A DNA stretch of 64,000 nucleotides from Mangifera indica. Taxonomy: Eukaryota; Streptophyta; Magnoliopsida; Sapindales; Anacardiaceae. A program made the translations under genes and the position numbers. Shown here piece by piece: positions 35,640-50,100 of this stretch. How positions within the stretch are numbered: position 1 is the stretch's first letter; every line of letters starts with the position of its first letter. A model generated the notes under the pieces. The model ran no database searches. It had not been told where the DNA came from and was given only the letters and a program-made list of their open reading frames with translations. The stretch covers positions 13,351,584-13,415,583 of the forward strand of contig NC_058139.1 in assembly GCF_011075055.1 (NCBI RefSeq), given 5' to 3'.

Positions 35640-37410
35640 GTTTAGATATGTTCAATGGGTTGGCCAGGCCCAAAGCATGAAAAAATGGTCCGCTCCAAAA
35701 GGGCTCGGCTTGCATTGTAGTAGGCCTTCAGCCTGGGCATCAGACTTGCAGGTCAGCCTGGCCTAGCCCATACACTGTTCACAGTGGATTTAAAAAAAAA
35801 AGCCTTATAATTTTGGGCTACAGCCTACAACTTACAAGGCTACCTGTAGTTGCAACTTGCCGCTGAGAATTTAATTTTTTTTTAACTATATTAACCCACC
35901 CTCCCCAACTATCTAAATCATACATATCAAATATAATTTTTCATTCTCTCACTGTGTTGTCTTCTTTCAATCTCTTTTACATTCAATATTTTCTTTTTTT
36001 AATTTTAATATTTTAGTTTCAATCTCAATTTCTCTCTACATTTTATTCATTCAATTTTTATATTAATTTTTTTTGTCTTTGGTTTAAAATTTATTTTTAA
36101 AATAAATATTTAAATTTACTAATATAAATTTCCTTTCAAATTAATACAACCAAAGATTTAAAATTGTAAATCGATCTTCTAAATAACATTTTATTTGTTT
36201 TTTTCAAATGATGAACAATCATTTTAAATTACTAATAATTGTATCTAATTAACATTGCAAGTCGTTGTAATGCATTTATTTTTTGTAACTACGTCTTCGT
36301 AACTTACCTTACATTTGAGATAATACAACTATATTTTATAGGCTCTACTAGTAAGAAGAACCGACTAACTCACACGCTTAGCCTTCAAATAGTGTTACTT
36401 GTAATTTTTGTTATACTTGTTACTGTCACCATTATCTTAATGTTTATTAACAACATAATTTTTTTTTTACAATTTCGTTCATTATTATTTTTTAATATAT
36501 TATCATAATGAAAAAAACTTAATCTGCTTTAAATGGAAAAGTGTGTGCAAGCGATTGAGATGACTTAACTTTTATAAACTTAATTGATCGAGAATTGATA
36601 CAATATAAACACTGTTACAGAGACCATGTAAAATCTATGTTACATAGTCTCTATTTAAACTTTACACGGTCTTTGTTATAGTGTTTATTTACATTGCACC
36701 CATTTTTAATTAATTGATTCAATAAAAGTGAATTCATCCCAATCTTTTGAACACTTTTTTATTTAGAACATATTAAATATTTTTATTATCAAAATATTTT
36801 AAAAAAATAATAATTATCAAAATTGTAAAAGCAAAATAAAAACTAAGTTGTTAATAGACATTATCGAAATAGTGGTAATAACAAGTATAAAAAAAATGCA
36901 AAAAACATTGTTAGATGACCACTCACGCTAGTTATTTGGCTATTCTTGATAGTAAAGTATATTAAAAATAATTATTTTAATTCAAATGTTCAATAAGTAA
37001 AAAAAAAACCATAGTTAAAGGAAACAAACCCATTGCAGTGCCACCAATAAAATAAAGAGTTTTATTTAATTAGATTGGACTATTAGTAATACAAAATGAT
37101 TTAACATAATTTAAAAATATAAATAAAATATAATTTGGAGGATCAACTTACAATTTACTATCATCTGTTATATTAATTTAAAAAATATATATATATTAAT
37201 AAATTTAAATATTTATTTAAAATTTTTTAAATTAATATATAAATGGGTCAACCCACATTTAATGGTCGAGCCGTGAGTCATATATTTATTGGGCTAGTTT
37301 GGCCTAAGGGCCCGGAACTGTACAGGCATACAGCCCCACACAGGCTATTGGCCCAGTGTGCCACGCCGGAGCTGGCACACTGCCGCCTCTAGGTTGGTTT
37401 GTAATAAAAA
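35640..37410. mobile_element. Possible hAT-like non-autonomous element
   Basis: Two GC-rich flanks dense in GGCCC, GGCCT and TGGGC (35640..35790 and 37245..37400) enclose about 1.4 kb of very AT-rich DNA without a transposase. Such subterminal GGCC-rich blocks occur in plant hAT derivatives. Exact terminal inverted repeats and an 8-bp duplication were not identified, so this remains tentative. A perfect 10-bp inverted repeat CAGTGTGCCA/TGGCACACTG with a 9-base loop lies at 37354..37382. Another hairpin lies at 36608..36685. Confidence 0.3.
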
Positions 37411-38104
37411 TTTATCTTGAGTTTGGAGCAGGTCCAACCTTATTGGGAAGGCCATGGAGTGGAGAGGCCATGCCAGTGTTAATTTCTACAATTCTAAACA
37501 AATTGTAAATCCCGGGGTTGGTATTTTTGGAATATTCATGGTCATAAGTTTATTTTTTCTAAAGTAATGAATTCTCAACAAATTGTAATCATCATTATTC
37601 AAGGGACGACAAAACTTGTGAAGTGAGAGAAACAAAGGAGTCATGAAATGGGGTTAGAAGTAGTAAAATTGAAACAGAAACCAAAGCCAAAATTTTCAAC
37701 TATTTCAGTTTCCTATGACTCTGGCCAAAAATGGTAAAACAAAGAGAAGAAACAATTCCAATCACCAACTTAAGAGTTGATCTGGGAAAGTAACTCCTTA
37801 TTAGAGTACACAATATCTTGAATTGTCTCTGTATTAGGGTCTCTTCTCAGCAGGTGCCTCACAGCAATTCGATGTCAAATTTCCCAGTTTTGTATTGCTT
37901 GTTTAGACTTTAATAGAATCCATAATTACTCAAATGCATATCACTGCTTGATGCATCCAAAACTTTTGATATGTAATCTCATTTCTGTTTGAATGATGAT
38001 GATAATATGCAGGCTATCTCATAGTCTAGTCACGTGCCCATTTTAATGCCTACCTCGGAAAGAGAATATCCTCAGCATTCCAGGAACTTAGAATGCGGTG
38101 CTGT

Positions 38105-41100
38105 CTATTTCATATTATGTGTTGGAACACTTAGATAAAATTTAGTATTCTTGAAGTCATCCAGAAGGGGGTTATAACCATCCTTCGTTCTCGTCTTTGT
38201 GGGCAAGCCAAACTCTTCCATGAAGGAACATGTATCAAGCTAAAAAAAAAAAAAAAAAAAGAATTTAAGCAAATCATAAATGATTCTGACCAGAAATGCT
38301 AAACTATGCATACCTAAAAGCACGCAAAAAAGACCCCTAAATCGGTAGCAATTTGCATGTCATGGTTGTGTCACTTGGAAGAGCATATAATATAAATACA
38401 TAACAACATAAAAGGTAATACAACCGGTTGTCTGCAATACAATTGGATGGAAAGACTGATATACAAAAATTTTATGAAATTCTATGCATGCATCCTTTAC
38501 CTCATCTAACTGATATAATTTAGTCAATATGGCAGTGTAACACGGCTATATTAACCATAATGGTTAAAACTGAGGTGTATCACATCCCTATTGAAAATTG
38601 GTAATCTACAAAGGGCTAGTTGTAGAACTTTGGCACAAAAAATCTTTTTTATCAATCACAGTTTCCCAATACTAATTGTTGGATTCATAATGTAATGAGT
38701 TTTAATCATCATTTGATCTTTTTGTGCATCTATTAGAAATGTGTTTATCATTATGCATATTTAGTGATGTTAGGATCAAATAAATAATAATAATAATAAA
38801 ATTAATTCATTAATGATATATATTTAAATTAGGATATTATATTAGATTTAATTAGGATAAATATTTTATTTACTTCAAATAATATTAAGATTTGAACTTT
38901 AAAATATTGAAATTATAAATATGAGTGATTGACATTGAGGAAAAGGGAGGAAAATATTTATTGTTTGATTATTTGGGTAGTCAATGACTAATAGGGAGGC
39001 TATGGCTTTAAGGGTGAAGCTGGCACCTCTTATTTGTTGTCAATATTATTTATTTAATATAATATTTCTATTGAGTCTCTATTAAAGTGATATCAGAAAA
39101 GTACGATTCTAAGATTCTAAGATTCTAAGAATGGAGATAATTGATATGATTTAAGATCAAAATGGAAAATGGAGGTTTATTCGACAATAGATGCAATTGG
39201 AGATCCAAACAATGTGGGCAAATGGAATTTGTCTTCGTTGTGAAATAATAGAAAAACCCAATCACAATTATGAATATAAGTCATAGCTAGATCTTATGGT
39301 GGAAGAGGACAAATTGGATGAAGATGGCATCGTAATTGTATTTGACAAGAAACAAGAAGAAAGAGAAACCATTTGATTGAAATGGAAGATTCTAACAAGG
39401 AAATTGAGGAAGACAATGAGATTGAAGCTCCAACACCATCGCCGCTGTTTGAGGAGGAAGGTGAGAAAGTCATAAAAAAAACTGTTCAATCACTATCGCC
39501 GCTATTTGAGGAAGAAATCCTGAAAAAACTTGTGATTGACAATGAAGACAACAAGATCAAGGCTGGATTAGGAGTTTTTGCGGTGGACAATATTGGATTT
39601 GGCAAGAAAATAGTTCTAAGGTTGGGATTTAAAACATATGTAACCGTAGTTAAGAAGAGCGAAATCAAAGTAGTGTATTTGATAATGACAAATAACATAG
39701 AATTGATGTTTCTGACTAATGAAAAAATAGAGGTTTTTTCAAGTTGGAAAGGCAGAAATGTTAGAATAAAAAACTCTCAAAATGATCCCCACCTTAAGGG
39801 CAAGGTGGTTTTCAAATGGATAAGTCATGTTAGGATCAAATAAATAATAATAATAAAAAAATAATTAATGATATATATTTAAATTAGAATAGTATATTTG
39901 ATTTGATTATAGGATATTTATGATAGGATATTTGATTTGATCGGGTTGAATATTAGATTTAATTAAAATAAATATTTAATTTGATTCAGATAATATTTAA
40001 ATTTGAACTTTAAAACAGTGGAATTATAAATATGAGTAATTGGCATTAAGGAGAAGCAAGAAAAATATTTGTTATTTGGTTATTTGGGCAACCATTGGCT
40101 GATAGAGAAGCTACGACTTTAAGGGAGAAGCTAACACCTCTTATTTGTTGTTAGTATTATTTATTTAATATAATATTTCTATTGGGTCTCCATCAAGTAA
40201 CACAAGCAAGCCAATATAGGATAGAATTTGCAAAATAAACTTATATGATTTTCCTGATAAGAAAAAACCTTAACTATAAGCAAAATGAACTTACTGTAAT
40301 TGTTCGCCTCTTCTTCCCTTGTTTAGATGATTTATCTTTCTGCATTTTCAGCCACCCAGAGCAATAATGGTCAATGCGTTCCAAAAGCCAAAAATCAGTG
40401 GGAAAAAAGATATCAGCATCACCCTGCAATGAAAGCAACCAGAGTCATTAATAATAAATTTTAATGGTCCTTATCTGGCCCTCAGTTTCCACAAGTTCTT
40501 GATAAGATAAAACAATGTAAAGTGAACTAATTTGCCAAGTTTGGGATACAATGGCAAGGTCTTGTTTCCACATGGATTACACTGACCATTATACTTCTGC
40601 AACCTTATCTGGCCTCTTCTTAATTTTTTCCCATACGTTGCAATTGTAAATTCAGACATGCATTCATATTTTGCAGTATCATATCCGGTCAAAAGAGAGG
40701 AGAGAAAAAGCACAGCTAGCGATTAACTTTATGTGGACTGAATACAAACATATTATAATAGTAAATGAGGATAGAAATAGCATACCTTTGCATCCAGATA
40801 ATTGCTATAATCCATGCTGCGGCCATCTTTCTGCATTTCAGAAGATGAATAAGGTCAAAATCTAATTTGCTACGGCATTGTGCTTAGGGCACTGTGTTTG
40901 ATATGCTTTTGCTAAATTATGATGCTAAATGCTTGTAGTTGGCATTTTCAAATTGTTTCCTTAAAATTTTTTACCAGCGGGCTGAAATATGGTCCTACCA
41001 TAGACCAGTCAAGATATGCATCCTGGAAGTATACTGTTAGGAATCATAACAAATTATTCAACAAAAATAAAACAAAACAACAAACAAACTATAATGTAAA

Positions 41101-44100
41101 CTATTTCATAGAATATTTTGATAGCTTTCACTAATAGGAAGGATTAAAAGATAATGCGGACAATTTAAAGGTGACTGCAATTTAAGGCGTCCCATTTTCT
41201 AGTCATTTAAAGCATTGAGACCACCTACAATCAGCCAAGGGTGACTACCCTCAAAACTAAAAACATTAATATATTTCCCCCCTATTTGAAACTTAGATAC
41301 CATTTTTATAATAAAAACTATTTTATGGATTAAGACACTTGTCTTCAATCCTAACATTTACCTTTCTCTGAAAACTAGTTTATCCTTAAAGTGTGTTTTC
41401 TTTAATTCATATATATATATTTTATTTTTCTAAATTCTTTTGGTTTTTTTTCTAACATTTTTTTAAAATTGTTTTTGTACACTTTTTTTTTTCACAAGTT
41501 ACCACACTCTCCTTTTTCATCTTTCAATATTTTTCCAACTTTCACAGTTTTCTATAAACTTTTTTATTATTATTATTATTTAATCTCACCCCTCTACCAC
41601 CAGTTGCTTTTTAATTTCCCCATTTTTTTTCCAACAACTCAACCGTCTCTAGCTTTTTTATCCCCACTATTTTTTTTCTCTTTTTTTTAACTTCTCTTTT
41701 CTCTTCTCCAGCAACATGTCCCCACTAAATTTTTTTAATTCCTCTTTTTCCTTTTCCAACAAAGTCATCCGTCCCTTTTTTTCCTCTTCTTTTTTAACTA
41801 TAACACTTCATCTACGGTTTTCACTTGATCTTCATCTTTCCACCAGCTTTCTCCATTTATGGCACTCTATTTTCTACTTCTTCTGCTTTATTTTATTTTT
41901 CCAACCATATTTCCAGTGCCCGTTAACTCATCTTCTCTTGGTGATGATATCAATCTCCATCTAACCATTTTCTAGCGACTTTTCACTTTCCGGTCATTAT
42001 CGTTGCCGTCGTGCTGATTTGTTTTCTTGTTGCCCATTTGACTTTCACTGTCATCATCTCGAGCCAATCTAGTTTCGGCAGTCCCTTCCAGAGACGAGTC
42101 ACCTTCAACTAGAAACTTTCAACTTCCTTATCCATCTCTACTCATTTCTCTCACTGGAATCATAGCAGAAACCCAGATCTAACTATTCTAATACCATTTA
42201 TTAGGAATGCTAACAAATTATTCAGCAAAAATAAAACAAAAGAACAAACAAATTAAAACGTAAACTATTTCATTGAATATTTTAATAGCTTTCACTAATA
42301 GGAAAGATTACAAAATAGTCCGAACAATTCAAGGAGTCCGAGACCTCCCATTTTTCAATCATTTGAGGTGTCGGAGACCGCCCACAATCAACCAAATGTG
42401 GCTACCCTCAAAACTAAAAACCCTAATTTTTTTCCCCTATTTAAAATGGTATCAAGGTTTCAAATAAGGGAGGAGAAAACAATATTAGGGGTTTTAAATT
42501 TTAAAGGCAGTCACTTGAGGCTGATTGTGGGAGGTCTCCGAAGCGTCAAACAGCTAAAAAATGGGAGGTCTCGAACTCCTCAAATTGTTCGGATTATCTT
42601 TGTAATCCTTCTTATTAGTGAAATCTATTAAATAGTTTTTATTTCATTTGTTTTTCTATTTTCTTTTGTGTTTTATTGAATAAAGAGTTAGATTCCTAAC
42701 AAATGGTATTAGAACATTAGATCCGATGAGAGAGATGGATTGGCGACTGAAAAGGTTATCGGATTGGATGCCAAAAAAGTGGCCCAAAAAAAAGAAAGTA
42801 GAAGAAAAGAGAGCAACATAGATGGAGGAAAAATTGAAATCTGGACGAGATCGCCAACGACCAAAAAAATGAGGAGTCGTCTGAAAACCGTCACGGTGTA
42901 AATTGGTATCATTACCAAGAGAAGATGAGTTAACAGGCGTGGAAAATATGACTGGAAAAAGAAAATAAAATAAGAGTAGAAAATGAAGCGCTAGAAATGG
43001 AGGAAGCTGACTGAAAGACAAAGATCAAGCAAAAATTGTAGTTGAAGGATTAAAGTTAAAAAAGAAGAGGAAAGAAAAGGACAAATAGCTTTGCTGGAAA
43101 AGAGAAGAAAGAAGTTAAAAAAAGAGGAAAAAAACAATGGGGGCAAAAATACTAGAGATGGTTGGCTCGTTGGAAAAAAATACGGGGAAATTAAAAACAT
43201 GTGATAGCAGAGGTGTGAGAGAAAATAATTAAAAAAAGAGGTTATAGAAAACTATGAAGATTGGAAATGTATTGAAAGATGAGAACAGAGAGTATGGTAA
43301 TTTGTGAAAAAAAAAATTTTAATGTGACAAAAACAAAAAAAAAAAATTGAAAAGAAATATATGCAAAAAAAAAAAAAAAAAGCCTACCTTAAAGACAAAG
43401 TGGTTTTCAAGGGGAGGGAAATGTTAGGATTGGGATACTTATCCTCAATCCATAAGGTAGTTTTCATTACAAAAAAGGATACCTAGGTTCCAAATTGGGG
43501 AGGAGAAAAAATTATTAGGGTTTTAAGGTTTTAAAAGCAGCCACCTTTGGCTAATTGTGGGAGATTTTTAGTGGCTTGAACAGCTGAAAAATAGAAAGCT
43601 CCGAACTCCTCAAATTGTTCGGATTATCTTTATAATCCTTCCTATTAGTGAAATCTATTAAATAGTTCTTATTTCATTTTGTTTTCTGTTTTCTTTTGTG
43701 TTTTGTTGAATAAAGGGTTGGATTCCTGACATATACATTTTAAAGTTTGTATTGTATACATAAAAGATTTAATGACATAATGTTACTCATCCTAATATAT
43801 TTGCTACATAAAAGCCTTTTGGTACATTTTGAAAATTTCATAAATGGATAGTAGCCCATATACCAAACAAAGATAGAAATGACTAGTTGAAGGAGGGTAA
43901 GGGAAATGCTAACAAAGTATAGTTTGCTGACACTAACGCAAATATAGAAGAGATGCAAAGCTAGACTAGAGTTCCACAGAGTAATCAGCTAAAGAATGAT
44001 CATCCTTTTACTTCCTCAATTAATTAATCATGCTTTGCAAGTTGAACAACTTAATGACTTTGCATTATGATAATTATATAAACTTTATCTCATAGCCTAG

Positions 44101-47100
44101 CAATCATTTAAACCATAGTACAAACACAAACACACAGGTATTTTAACATGCATGAAAGGAACATACCTTGGTTGAAACCAATGGAGCTCTTTCACCAGGT
44201 ACCTTTACATCAGGCAGGAAACTAAAGTCTGAAGCAATTAAAGACATCTTTGGTACAGCCTCATGTAGAACCTCTAGCAGTTTCTGCATATAAAAGGGCA
44301 TTATTGTTTCTGTTTTCAAATATTAGTAGAAGAGAAAACAGAGTCCTATTGTACATGTATTTCATTATTAATTTTTTGCTCAGTATTTAAACAGAGAATA
44401 TTAAAGAAACTGAATTAGTTAAACCATTTCCTTACCAAGCAACCAGTTGGAAGCCAACATCTTCGGGGTTTTGGAAAGACTTTAGACCAGAGGCTTGTTA
44501 GCAAGCTGCTGCTTTGAGTTGTATGATATTTGTCCAATTCCATAATCTCAATACAACGTGAAATTAGAGGGTCATTTAGCGGCTTATACAACTCAGAGAG
44601 TGCTTCTCTGTGAATGAAGGAAATATGAGTCGATTAAGATTAAATTCAAGTTGCAGCAGAGATGATAGAATAATTTAAACACTTTATTAGTAGTCACATC
44701 AACAAATTAGGTATGAATTTTTAAATCATGCCTTGATATTAAATTTATATTAAAATATTGCGATACATTAATAAGAAAAAGACTATTAGGATATCCTTCA
44801 AGCTTTCAGCAGATTTGATAAAAACGAGTCAATGATATAAAATCAAACAAGAAATAAGTTGGTGAACAGAATAGCAAAAGGAAATTGTAACTATTGAAGG
44901 GGCCTTTTCTTCATTTCTTTCTATTGTAAGCTAGGTAATCTTGAGTTGATCAATAATCAGGCTTAATAACAAGTTTTTCAGTTGACATGCACACACAGAC
45001 ATCAGTATAGATTTTTGTAAGATGTTAAACTCTCACATCATGAAAGGTGGTGTGAGAATCCAATGGATCTCTAATAATAGTGTGGAATTTCACCATTATT
45101 TAGTAATAAATCAGTTGTAGGATACTTTTAAAAATTAGTTTATTTGTTTCCCGGTGGCTTGATTCCTTCCAAAAGCATGCTGCCTAGGTTCAAAATATCA
45201 ACTAAAATCTTGATGATTTCTATGTCATTCTCATTTTCCATTGAATTGGATGTTATCATGCTTCACAATTTCCTCCAATCGGAATGATTCAAGGAATACA
45301 AGATATTTTCCTATGACCTTCATCCACACTGATCAGCCCATTTAGATGAAATCTGAGAATGTCAACGAGCAATGTGTCGGGCAAATCAGGTTATCCTCCC
45401 CTCTCTGGTTGAGACCTAAGGAACAGACTCCTTGGAACTTACTTCCTACCTCCAACAGTGCACAACTCTTGACAGACAGAAGCATTCATGGATGATAATT
45501 ATTCCAACCCTAATCGTAAAGGAAAGAAAATAAAATTTTCCAAGATCTTTCATGGAAACATCTCATTTACAAAAAGCGTCCTCAAAGTTTTATCCCTCTA
45601 CCAAATATTCACTCCACTCCACACAAGATAGTCTTCCAGACATATCTTATCTCTACAGAATCCTCCACAGACAGACTTATCTCCCCCATTAGCTAACCAG
45701 ACTTGAAGTTCATCAGAACAGTGATGTTGTTATCCGCTTTATTATCCACTGTATAGATAATGCTCCTGCTTATGGATGGTATTGTTTCAGATAAAGTTGT
45801 GTGAAATTTTCAGGCTTATCTGAATCTGTATTTCAGACAGTCTACTGCATCCGTATATTTTATTAGTCTACTTCAATATTGTCTTGTACTATGTTGATGT
45901 AATGCATGATGCAATTATAATGTATGATGTAATATGTGATGCAATGTGTAATGTCATTAAAAAGGTATTTAGATCTTTCGGGGTCTTTTGGAGCCAACTG
46001 TAACCCTTAAAGATTTGAAACAATAATAACAACCTATTACGCTTTTGTTTGAAGATCTCGAACTACTCAAACTGTTCAAAGACATTATGAATTGAGGCTA
46101 AATTGATGAAATTGGAGATTTTGAAATTTGGGACTGAAAATGTGATACAAGAAAAGCTGTTAGAATGTTTCGTGAAAATGAGAGTTTTAGAGGTATTTAT
46201 AGCTGCGGGGCACTTTTTTTTGCACTCTCCCCCACCAACGGTCAGTTTGACCATGGTGTCAATGGTCAAACTAACCATTGGAATAAAATTATATTTTTGA
46301 AAATTTTGATTGTTAGGGGTAAAACTGTAATTTTTTTTGGTTAATTTGACCATTGGGCCCATTCCAGGCCCCCTCCTCAAACCATAACCAACCTGGGCCT
46401 GCCTCTCACAAAACCACACCACAACCACACCCCCCCGGGCCCCCCAAAAAAAAAAAGCCCGGTTTGCACAAGCTTCTTGCTGAGTCTAGTCTTCCTTCTC
46501 ATTCAACATAATGTCATTTTCCAATAAAGTTATGGAGCATGTAAAAACAATGTCAAGATGTAAGAAACAAAGTAATGCAAATGGCAACAAAGAAATCTAG
46601 GGATTAAACCAGAATAGCATTGCCTACCTATCATGATGCTTCTCAACCCATACTTCCATCCAAGGGGAAGCTTGATTTTCTGAATAGATAAGATCATGTG
46701 GAAGATTATCAAGCACCTGAAAGGATTTATATCTAAAACTGGTTATTAAATACAACAATATCAAGTAAATTCCACATTTAACATGACTCAAGTTTTCATT
46801 TGTCCTATGACATCGTTTTACTTTTTGGACTGTTGATATCAGGCTAACACTTCCATTTAATCAAAACATGCGAAATGTTGCTTAAAGAGCTAAATATTCC
46901 AGTATGTCAATTGGCAGAATATGTTTTCATAAAATATGCTCTTTCTCTGTCAGTAATCTGTTAACAAACTTAAAGCTTATACCTCAAGCATTATCACCCA
47001 ACATGGTTGTTGCATTACATCCCCTGTTACAAAATCCATAAAAAGAAGCTTCAATTTTTTAACTCCAACAAAAACACAAAATTCAACAGCATATTTGAAG

Positions 47101-50100
47101 AGAAACATTAAAATCTCTGACACTAGTAAAGAGAAACTAAACAAGCTATAAACATCTTTCTTTCTCAAGTTTTTGCCATAGTACAAAAAAGGGTAGAATG
47201 GCACTGGTGGAACCCAAAACTCCCAGCCTTGCTATTAATTGGCTCCATAGAGTTAAGGCTGCCTCATCATAATTTGAATGCTTGCTACTTAAATGAACCA
47301 ATAACTACATCAATACTTCTTTTTGTCATCAACTGATTGAACATAAAAAATAACAAAGATGGCTGAGGAAAAAACATCACTAACCAACATGGAAAAGGAA
47401 GGTGACTTACCCCATCCACTCCGATCAGCAGCATCACGACATTCTACTCTGAACTTTGATGAGTGACTATGAACTTGTCCAACAGTTTCTTTCTGTATCT
47501 CAGCCAACGAGGGACTAATTTCCACTGAACTACAATAAGTGTAAAAATGCAGTTACATGATTGTAAAATTGATACAGAAACCTTTGAACACAGATTATGT
47601 TAACAGTCCAAAAAACTAAACATAGATTACAGCAAAAGATGAACCAGTGAAATCACAAAGTTATACACATAAATATCATCATTAAGCACCCAAGCTCCAA
47701 AACCCCACAAGTAAATTCCTGTTCAAGAATTTTAGCACTGGAGTTCAATAAATGCCTCACATTCACATATGTAACATTTCTCCAATGGTCTAATTTTTTA
47801 TGTTGAGGACTGATCAAGACAAATTCTCTCACAAAACTCTATAAGAAGGTATAGTAAACCATACAAAAAAATGTACTTCAAATTATTTCATAATAAGACA
47901 AATGAGTATCTTTATAAACAATGTAATAAAAAAAACTAAGATTTTAGTTCCAATGGGTCAGAGGTCGAATTCATTTTTTACACCTAACAGATCTATAAAA
48001 AATTGACATTCATGCTTAATCTCCATAAAGATGTCAAGGGCCCACTAAATTTAAATGTCAAATATATACTTCTCCAGGCCCTCACAGGAGTCCTGAAACA
48101 CAAAACGAGGAAGAATTCAAATAAGAGAAAGGGATAACGAGGTGAACTTCAGAACATTATACGGTGAGACAGGGAAAAAGTGGGCAAAACTATCAACAAC
48201 AAGCATTTTTGTACAGCACGAGATCTTAAAGGGAGTGGTATTCTTAGCAGTTTAAAAAAATAAAGCAAACTTCTTGAAAGGACGAGGAGAGTTATTCTTA
48301 GAATTCAAATCCTACAATTTCTCTTTCTAAATGCAAGCTATGCGATACATATATAGAATGACATCAGTTTCCAAGGAAGTCAAGAGATAAGTCAATGCAC
48401 TTACATATAAGTCATATTATTGTAAACTCTTTCAGGTGCGTTCAACTTTATGTAATCCATTATGCCCTTTGCACAAGTTCCTGATCCACCACCAATTTCA
48501 TATATCTGAGTGCACATTATAGAACAGTAGGAGCATATTCAGAGACAACGAACTAAATATAGATTTTAAAATGCATGGGGCATATAAAGGGGAACAATTT
48601 AACAGCATTATACAGCCAGAGAAAATATAGAGAACTAAATTTGTTAATTAAAATTCTGGCATTATAAATATATGTCCATACAAACAGCAAAATCCAGACA
48701 GAATACATAATTGAAAGTGTTTACTAACAATCAAGCCATTCACAACTGTGGAGTTCAGCTAAAGTTGTGTAGACTGAGGTGGGATTGGGAGACATTTTAC
48801 ATTTAAATATTACCAAGACATGTTAGAGCAGAATACCATTATTGAAGAGAAAATTAAAAACATCTATTAAATGTCAGATTACAATATTAAAGCAGCAAGA
48901 ATTTAACAGGGAATGCAGCAATTCTAGATGACTTTTCTGTTGATAGGTAAAGAAAGAGTACATACTTTAAGAGGAACTGAAAGGTTAGCAGTGCGCATTA
49001 TAGCTTCAGCAATCCCATGGGCGTACCAAGGCTACAAGAAAAGTTCACAACAATAAAGAATGAGAAAGCAGAAATTTAGATGACTAAGATGAAACAGACT
49101 GTTAGCACTGTTCTTAGAAATGCAGATTAATTGAATATCTGAAAGTACAATTGAAAAATGCATTCAATCCTGATCACAGAATTGCATGGAAAAAGAGAAG
49201 CAGAAGGCCAACAATGTATCTATCGACTACTTTCTCACTACATAATTTTGTGCAACTACAAAGTCTTTCCAATTCCATTTTTATTTATGGTAACATGGGA
49301 ACATGTTAAGGGAGATCTTTTACTTTTTGTGTTTTCTTTTTTTCTCTCTTCTATGAGAAATCAAGACCTTTGGTACCAAAAGTCTGAAAAAAGACAAAAA
49401 AATTGTCTTTAATGCATTGATGCTATTTTTTTTCAAACACAGAGGTCTTCCTTTGCATGTGCCTTAGGTAAGGGTGGATACAAACCAAGTCAAGCCTGAG
49501 CACCCCTTGGTTCGAGTTTAGCTTAAATGAAAATATTTCAACTCAAGTTCAGTTTGAGTTTTTGGTTCAAATCTATAGTTCGAATTTGTGACTTGGATTT
49601 GTGGCTCAGATTCATGCTTCGAATTCGTGACTCATTGATAAAATAATATCATTTTACCTAATAATGAGTAAAAAGATATCATTTTAACAATAACTTAAAA
49701 TGATTCACAAGTCAAGTTTGAATCAAATCGAGTTATCCACCCCCCTAACAAACCGGACCAAACTAAACTTTCTCCATCTCGTATTCAACTCGGTTTCAAA
49801 AATGAGTAGAACTTTCTGGCTCAAACTTAGCTCAAATTCAAGCTGAGTTGGCTTTTGAGCCCGAACTAACTCAGTTTGGGTCCAACCATAGCCTTAGGAC
49901 TTAAGTTAAAAGTATCCTTGTTATAATTGACTCAAGTTTTTTAGCTAACTCACTGCAAAGCTAAAAAATTCACCAATCAAGATCATCTAAATTAAGCACA
50001 AAAAACTCCAGCACCTATTACGAAAAACAACAAGGGTGGACAAGTTGACACAACAAGGAAATTATTATGAAAGTTTCTCACTACTTGATAAGTGCTCATT

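Noticed and set aside
47525..47526. Alternative acceptor TTCAG for NDUFAF7 exon 7
   Set aside because: It gives the wrong phase after exon 6. The acceptor TTGTAG ending at 47530 restores MTYISVEISPSL, as in the family.
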